Below are positions 60,795 through 64,000 of a stretch of DNA of 64,000 nt, piece after piece. Below the pieces are notes generated by a model that was not told the origin of the DNA, did no database searches, and saw only the letters and a program-made list of their open reading frames with translations. The translations under genes were made by a program, and so were the position numbers. Position 1 is the stretch's first letter, and each line of letters starts with the position of its first letter. The stretch is from Streptomyces sp. NBC_00285 (GTDB taxonomy: Bacteria > Actinomycetota > Actinomycetes > Streptomycetales > Streptomycetaceae): the NCBI RefSeq assembly GCF_036174265.1, contig NZ_CP108055.1:1054001-1118000 (forward strand), read 5' to 3'.

Positions 60795-61717
60795 CACGGA
60801 AGCCCCTTCAGATGGTCACCGACCCGTTCGGCGTCCCAGGCGCCGTCGGCGACGACCAGCCGGTAGCGGTACTCGAAGGACTCCCCCGGCGGCAGTTCGA
60901 ACGCCTCGAAGAACGCCCACGAGTACGCAACCGTCGGGAAGGGCTCGGAGCGCACGAACCAGTGCGACTCGTGGATCGCGCTGCTCGCGTCGAGGTTCTC
61001 GGGCGCGTGTGCGAAGACGAGCGTGGAGTGGGCGTCCACGTCGTCGTGCTCGGTGGTGAACGCGAGCCAGGGGCTCTGGCTGCCCATCAGCTTGTCCGCG
61101 TCGGCTTCCGTGTCCGGGGCGAAGACCGCGCCGCCGGTGAAGTCGCGGGGACCACGCCACTGGAGACCTGTGTAACCGGCCATCTCACGGCCCGCGGTGG
61201 TCGGGGAACCGAAGACGAGGGGCTCGTCGCGGGTGTTCGTGAGGCGGATCGACCAGTCCAGGGCCCAGGAGCCGGCCTCCTCGTCGACCGAGTGGACGGT
61301 GATGCCGCGGACTTCGCGCGCCCACTCGGTGCCGCCGTTCTCCACCCAGGTGAGCTCCTCGGCGAAGGTGAGGCGGTCGTCGTCGACAGACAGCACGGGG
61401 AAGCCGTCGTGCCGCATCGAGCCGACGCGCTCCGGCAGGGGCAGATAGCCCTGCCCGTGGACATAGCAGTTGCCGCCCCAGAAGTTCTGGCCGGACAGAT
61501 GACTCGCCGTCATCTGCAGGCCCTTGTGCCAGCGGTGGTCGTTCGGGCGGTAGCCGGTCACCGTGTTCCCGGCGAGGGTGCGCACCGGGTGGGCGTAGGG
61601 CTTGCGGGCCTCGAAGGCCTCAGGGTCGGGTCGGTAGACGTAGCGGAGGATCTCCGTGCCGTTCGCCGCCTCGACGGCGATGTGTTCGCCGTGGACGTGG
61701 CTGACGCGGATGCTCAT
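60791..61717 (-). CDS. DUF6807 (PmoA-like) family protein
   Basis: A 308-residue protein of the family formerly called methane-oxygenase PmoA domain, now DUF6807, typical of plant-polysaccharide and uncommon-sugar gene clusters. Hallmarks are RPYAHPVRTLAGNTVTGYRP (RKPYAHPVRTL here), DHRWHKGLQMTASHL and GQNFWGGNCYVHGQGYLPL; histidine-rich, possibly a carbohydrate-active beta-sandwich. Other conserved parts are GREMAGYTGLQWRGPRDFTG and SHWFVRSEPFPTVAYSWAFF. It overlaps both neighbours by four to seven bases. Activity is not established; it is thought to act on glycosides with the adjacent Gfo/Idh oxidoreductase. Confidence 0.84.
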   Translation of the reverse strand: MSIRVSHVHGEHIAVEAANGTEILRYVYRPDPEAFEARKPYAHPVRTLAGNTVTGYRPNDHRWHKGLQMTASHLSGQNFWGGNCYVHGQGYLPLPERVGSMRHDGFPVLSVDDDRLTFAEELTWVENGGTEWAREVRGITVHSVDEEAGSWALDWSIRLTNTRDEPLVFGSPTTAGREMAGYTGLQWRGPRDFTGGAVFAPDTEADADKLMGSQSPWLAFTTEHDDVDAHSTLVFAHAPENLDASSAIHESHWFVRSEPFPTVAYSWAFFEAFELPPGESFEYRYRLVVADGAWDAERVGDHLKGLPW

Positions 61718-62826
61718 GCGCGCTCCTTGGGGGCCCAGTGGGGGTGGTCGCCGTGCATGGCCGGGTAGAAGGGGTCGCCGGGCGCGATCTCACCGGCGTG
61801 CACGGGCTGCCCCGTGAACGCCGACTTGTAGAGCGCGGCGGCGAACTCGAGGGTGGCACGCGCGTCGGTGCCGCTGCCGGGAGGCCTGACACCGTTGTCG
61901 TACGCGTCGAGGAGGGCGCCGAGCTGGGCCGCGTGCGAGCTGGGCACGTCGGAGGCGGGCGTACGCCAGGCGTCGACGCGTTCGGCGGCCACGTGGGGGG
62001 CGGGGGTGTAGGTCCAGTCCTCGTTGCGGTGGCCGTAGAGGTGGGTGAGTTCGACCGTCGCGTCGGCGCAGTCGATGCGGATGCGGCTCACCTCGTCGGG
62101 TGACAGCACGCTGTTGACGACGGTGGCGAGGGCGCCGTTCTCGAACCGGACGAGCGCCGTGGAGACGTCCTCGCTCTCGGTGTCGTGGACCAGCCGGGCC
62201 GCCATGGCGCGGATCTCCGCCCACGGGCCGAGCAGGTGCAGGAGAAGGTCGTACTGGTGGATGCCGTGCCCCATCGTGGGGCCGCCGCCCTCACTGGCCC
62301 AGGTGCCGCGCCACGGTACGGCGTAGTAGGCGGCGTCCCGGTGCCAGGTGGTCTGGCAGTGCGCGACCCGGGGTGCGCCGAGCTCGCCGCTCGTGAGGAG
62401 GTCGCGCGCGTGGACGGCGCCGGAGCCGTAGCGGTGCTGGAAGACGACGGAGGCGTAGGCGCCGGAGGCCTCCTCGGCCGCCGCGATCTCGTCGTACTCG
62501 GCGAGCGACAGCGTCAGCGGCTTCTCGCACAGCACCCAGGCACCCGCCTTGAGCGCGGCCACCGTCTGCTCGCGGTGCAGTGACGGCGGGGTGCCGATGA
62601 GAACCAGGTCCGGGCGTACGGCGTCCAGCATCTCGTCCATCGACGTGTACCCGGCGACCCCGTCACCGGCGAGCTCCTGGAAGGCGTCGAGTCTGCCCTG
62701 GTCCACGTCCACGGCGGCGACCAGTTCCACCCGCTCTGCATGGGCCCTGAGCGCGGGCAGATGGCTGCCGGCGACGATGGCGCCGGTGCCGACCACGGCT
62801 GCGCGGCGGCGGGCTGGACGGGGCAT
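61714..62826 (-). CDS. Gfo/Idh/MocA-family NAD(P)-dependent oxidoreductase
   Basis: A 370-residue enzyme, first gene of the operon. The N-terminal Rossmann domain reads RRRAAVVGTGAIVAGSHLPA, then LVAAVDVDQGRLDAFQELAG and the catalytic-lysine motif VLCEKPLTLSLAEYDEIAAA. The C-terminal domain has EGGGPTMGHGIHQYDLLLHL, with the histidine and aspartate expected for sugar oxidation. Such enzymes oxidise or isomerise sugars and inositols, and in a pair with DUF6807 may open an atypical glycoside. GGAGGA lies five bases upstream of the ATG. Confidence 0.92.
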   Translation of the reverse strand: MPRPARRRAAVVGTGAIVAGSHLPALRAHAERVELVAAVDVDQGRLDAFQELAGDGVAGYTSMDEMLDAVRPDLVLIGTPPSLHREQTVAALKAGAWVLCEKPLTLSLAEYDEIAAAEEASGAYASVVFQHRYGSGAVHARDLLTSGELGAPRVAHCQTTWHRDAAYYAVPWRGTWASEGGGPTMGHGIHQYDLLLHLLGPWAEIRAMAARLVHDTESEDVSTALVRFENGALATVVNSVLSPDEVSRIRIDCADATVELTHLYGHRNEDWTYTPAPHVAAERVDAWRTPASDVPSSHAAQLGALLDAYDNGVRPPGSGTDARATLEFAAALYKSAFTGQPVHAGEIAPGDPFYPAMHGDHPHWAPKERA

Positions 62827-62868
62827 ACGGTCCTCCTCGGGCGTCCGGCTCAGGGACGCTGACGTGCA

Positions 62869-62887
62869 GGGAAAGCGCTTGCTCCCC
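62869..62887. promoter_or_regulatory. LacI-type operator upstream of the sugar operon
   Basis: The sequence GGGAAAGCGCTTGCTCCCC holds the AAGCGCTT core palindrome and an approximate GGGA/TCCC frame, close to the LacI-family consensus for sugar repressors (GGGAAAGCGCTTTCCC). It ends 43 bases before the Gfo/Idh start codon. No LacI gene is in the window. Confidence 0.6.
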
Positions 62888-62958
62888 GGAGGCGACCCTA
62901 GATCCCCGGCGATTGTCCTAACAAGACCCCGTGCCGTTATCGGCACACCATGCATACC

Positions 62959-62988
62959 ATTTGCTTGCTTGACTCAAGTAATGCAAAT
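62959..62988. promoter_or_regulatory. Nested inverted repeat, A+T-rich
   Basis: ATTTGC (62959-62964) and GCAAAT (62983-62988) enclose CTTGACTCAAG (62968-62978), a perfect 11-base odd palindrome, on almost the same centre. TTGCTTGA at 62965-62972 is also inverted as TCAAGCAA at 63002-63009, just before the start of the remnant gene. A probable operator. Confidence 0.5.
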
Positions 62989-63008
62989 ATGGTTGCCCAA
63001 CTCAAGCA

Positions 63009-63773
63009 ATGGGGATGACGGGACTCAGGGAGCCGGGATTCGTCCTGGTGCCGGCCGACCGCGCGCCCGGCGCGCCCGCGGGTGCGGACGCCGTGCGCGG
63101 TGTGTGGCAGGTCCTGGACGACATCGCGGAGGCCCTGGTCGTCAGCTCCTCCTCCGCACACGAGGACACCGAGGAGTCCTCCACGGGCCGCTTCCGACCG
63201 GTGCCCGACGTACGCGGCTGGGAGGCGTTCCAGGACGCCGTGCGGGCCGTACTGGACTCGGCGCGCCACGCGCAGTCGCTACGGCCGTCGGACGGCACAC
63301 CGCCGGACGACGGAGCGGCGGTGCTGGTGCAGCCGACGGTGCGGGCGGCTGCCGGCGGAGTGCTGTCCACCGCCGACCCGGTCACGGGGCACACCGACCG
63401 GATCCTGGTCACCGTCGCGAGTGGCGAGTGGCGAGCCCGAACGCCTGACCGACGGCAGCGCACAGGGCGTGCGCTACCAGCTGACCCGCTTCGCCCGGCT
63501 GGTGCGGACCGAACCGCCCGAACCGGCCGGGCAGCGGCTGCTGGCCCACCGGCGGATCATCCGGCTCGTGTCACTGGCGAAGAAGGCCGAGCGGGTCTTC
63601 GGCGGGCCGCTGGACATGGAGTTCGGCTTCGACGTCGACGGGAAACGTGGCTCCTTGAGGCGCGGCCGATCATCGCGGCGACCCCGAGACCCACGTGCGG
63701 GATCCAGGGCGCCGGACCGGACCGGACCGCTGCCGCGGTGCCCGGCGACGGCCCGGCGAGGTCCCCTCACTGA
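63009..63773 (+). pseudogene. PEP/pyruvate-binding domain (PEP synthase-like) remnant with frameshifts
   Basis: The first frame reads SSSSAHEDTEESSTGRF, then AVLVQPTVRAAAGGVLSTAD and PVTGHTDRILVTVASG, the PEP/pyruvate-binding domain of PEP synthase and rifampin phosphotransferase-like proteins. After 63432 the homologous text continues in another frame (GVRYQLTRFARLVRTEPPEP, AERVFGGPLDMEFGFDVDGK). Near 63645 it returns to the first frame as TWLLEARPII. A seven-base tandem duplication (63419-63432) explains the first shift and one missing A at 63643-63645 explains the second. The N-terminal and mobile domains are missing. Not functional as it stands. Confidence 0.75.
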
Positions 63774-64000
63774 GGGCGCGGCACGCCGTGGGTCACCCTG
63801 ATCTTGGACTGGCCGTGCGGGAGTTCCTCCCAGTCGTCCATGAACCTGGCCCGCAGACCGTGCCTCTCGGCGAGCGCGACGAGCGTGTCGACCCGGTAGT
63901 AGAAGTCCTCCCGGAGCACCTGATGCTCCTCGCCCTCGGTCCGGTCGAAGGTGAAGTCGAACCAGCCACCGGGGGCGAGCACCCGGCCGACGTGGGCCAG
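63767..64000 (-). CDS. Class I SAM-dependent methyltransferase, C-terminal part (5' end outside window)
   Basis: The last 77 codons of a methyltransferase whose frame is open through the right edge. LAHVGRVLAPGGWFDFTFDR is the strand-4/strand-5 region (post-motif LAPGGWF), followed by HQVLREDFYYRVDTLVALAE and RHGLRARFMDDWEELPHGQS, which fit the C-terminal beta hairpin of class I methyltransferases. Substrate not determinable. The 3' end overlaps the end of the PEP/pyruvate-binding remnant by seven bases. Confidence 0.7.
   Translation of the reverse strand: MAHVGRVLAPGGWFDFTFDRTEGEEHQVLREDFYYRVDTLVALAERHGLRARFMDDWEELPHGQSKIRVTHGVPRPQ

Overview
The window is high-GC actinobacterial chromosome, most likely from Streptomyces. 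The base composition is strongly G+C-rich. GTG starts and ATGA/GTGA stop-start overlaps are common. I found only one in-frame TTA codon. The families are typical of the genus: two ABC sugar importers without a local ATPase, a proline/glutamine-rich DUF6643-like protein, TerD/TerA, an Rv1733c-like membrane protein, a mycothiol-dependent-type enzyme and a PucR/GAF regulator. I saw no rRNA, tRNA, CRISPR array, transposase or integrase. Layout, left to right. 0-5 kb: the end of a sugar ABC permease pair, a MOSC protein and phosphoglucomutase. 5-7.5 kb: a metallo-beta-lactamase-fold gene broken by an in-frame stop, then an MFS exporter. 7.8-12.1 kb: a probable 3-hydroxybutyrate unit made of an MHS importer, a GAF/PucR regulator and the dehydrogenase, with CACATGTG palindromes before both the importer and the dehydrogenase. 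12-18 kb: cell-envelope genes (Lnt, an O-antigen-ligase-like protein, a glutamate racemase-like enzyme, an HpnB-like glycosyltransferase). 18-27 kb: TerD-TerA, DUF6643, a second MOSC protein, an Rv1733c-like protein, a large beta-helix/AAA+ fusion and a membrane hydrolase. 27-31 kb: a DeoR regulator, an SRPBCC protein, the cysteine desulfhydrase Cds1 and an anti-sigma-type ATPase. 31-37.4 kb: an ABC exporter with a SHOCT protein, divergent from a TetR-cupin-DUF4865-phosphotriesterase operon, with a palindrome in the shared promoter region. 37-42 kb: a SUKH-like protein and a striking divergent pair, a plant-type (class II) ketol-acid reductoisomerase and an IlvY-type LysR regulator with a GTTGC-N7-GCAAC site between them. 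42-49 kb: ROK-Nudix-RpiB, AlkB, RlmG, a TTA-containing methyltransferase, and a SIS/aldolase pair. 49-56 kb: a GH15 enzyme, a PhzF protein and a three-gene membrane cluster of unknown role, in which the C-terminus of the first protein and the N-terminus of the second carry the same glycine-rich motif. 55.8-56.2 kb: a deletion scar joining the 3' ends of a secreted-type protein gene and a copper P-type ATPase gene. 56.3-62.8 kb: a seven-gene sugar uptake and catabolism operon (Gfo/Idh, DUF6807, cupin, binding protein, two permeases, DUF624) behind a LacI-type site. 63-64 kb: a decayed PEP/pyruvate-binding domain gene with a 7-base tandem duplication, and the end of a methyltransferase gene. The best candidates for something undescribed are the three-gene cluster at 52.7-55.8 kb, the plant-type ilvC/ilvY pair and the beta-helix/AAA+ protein. 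Functions are assigned from remembered family sequences and visible motifs; no database search was run.
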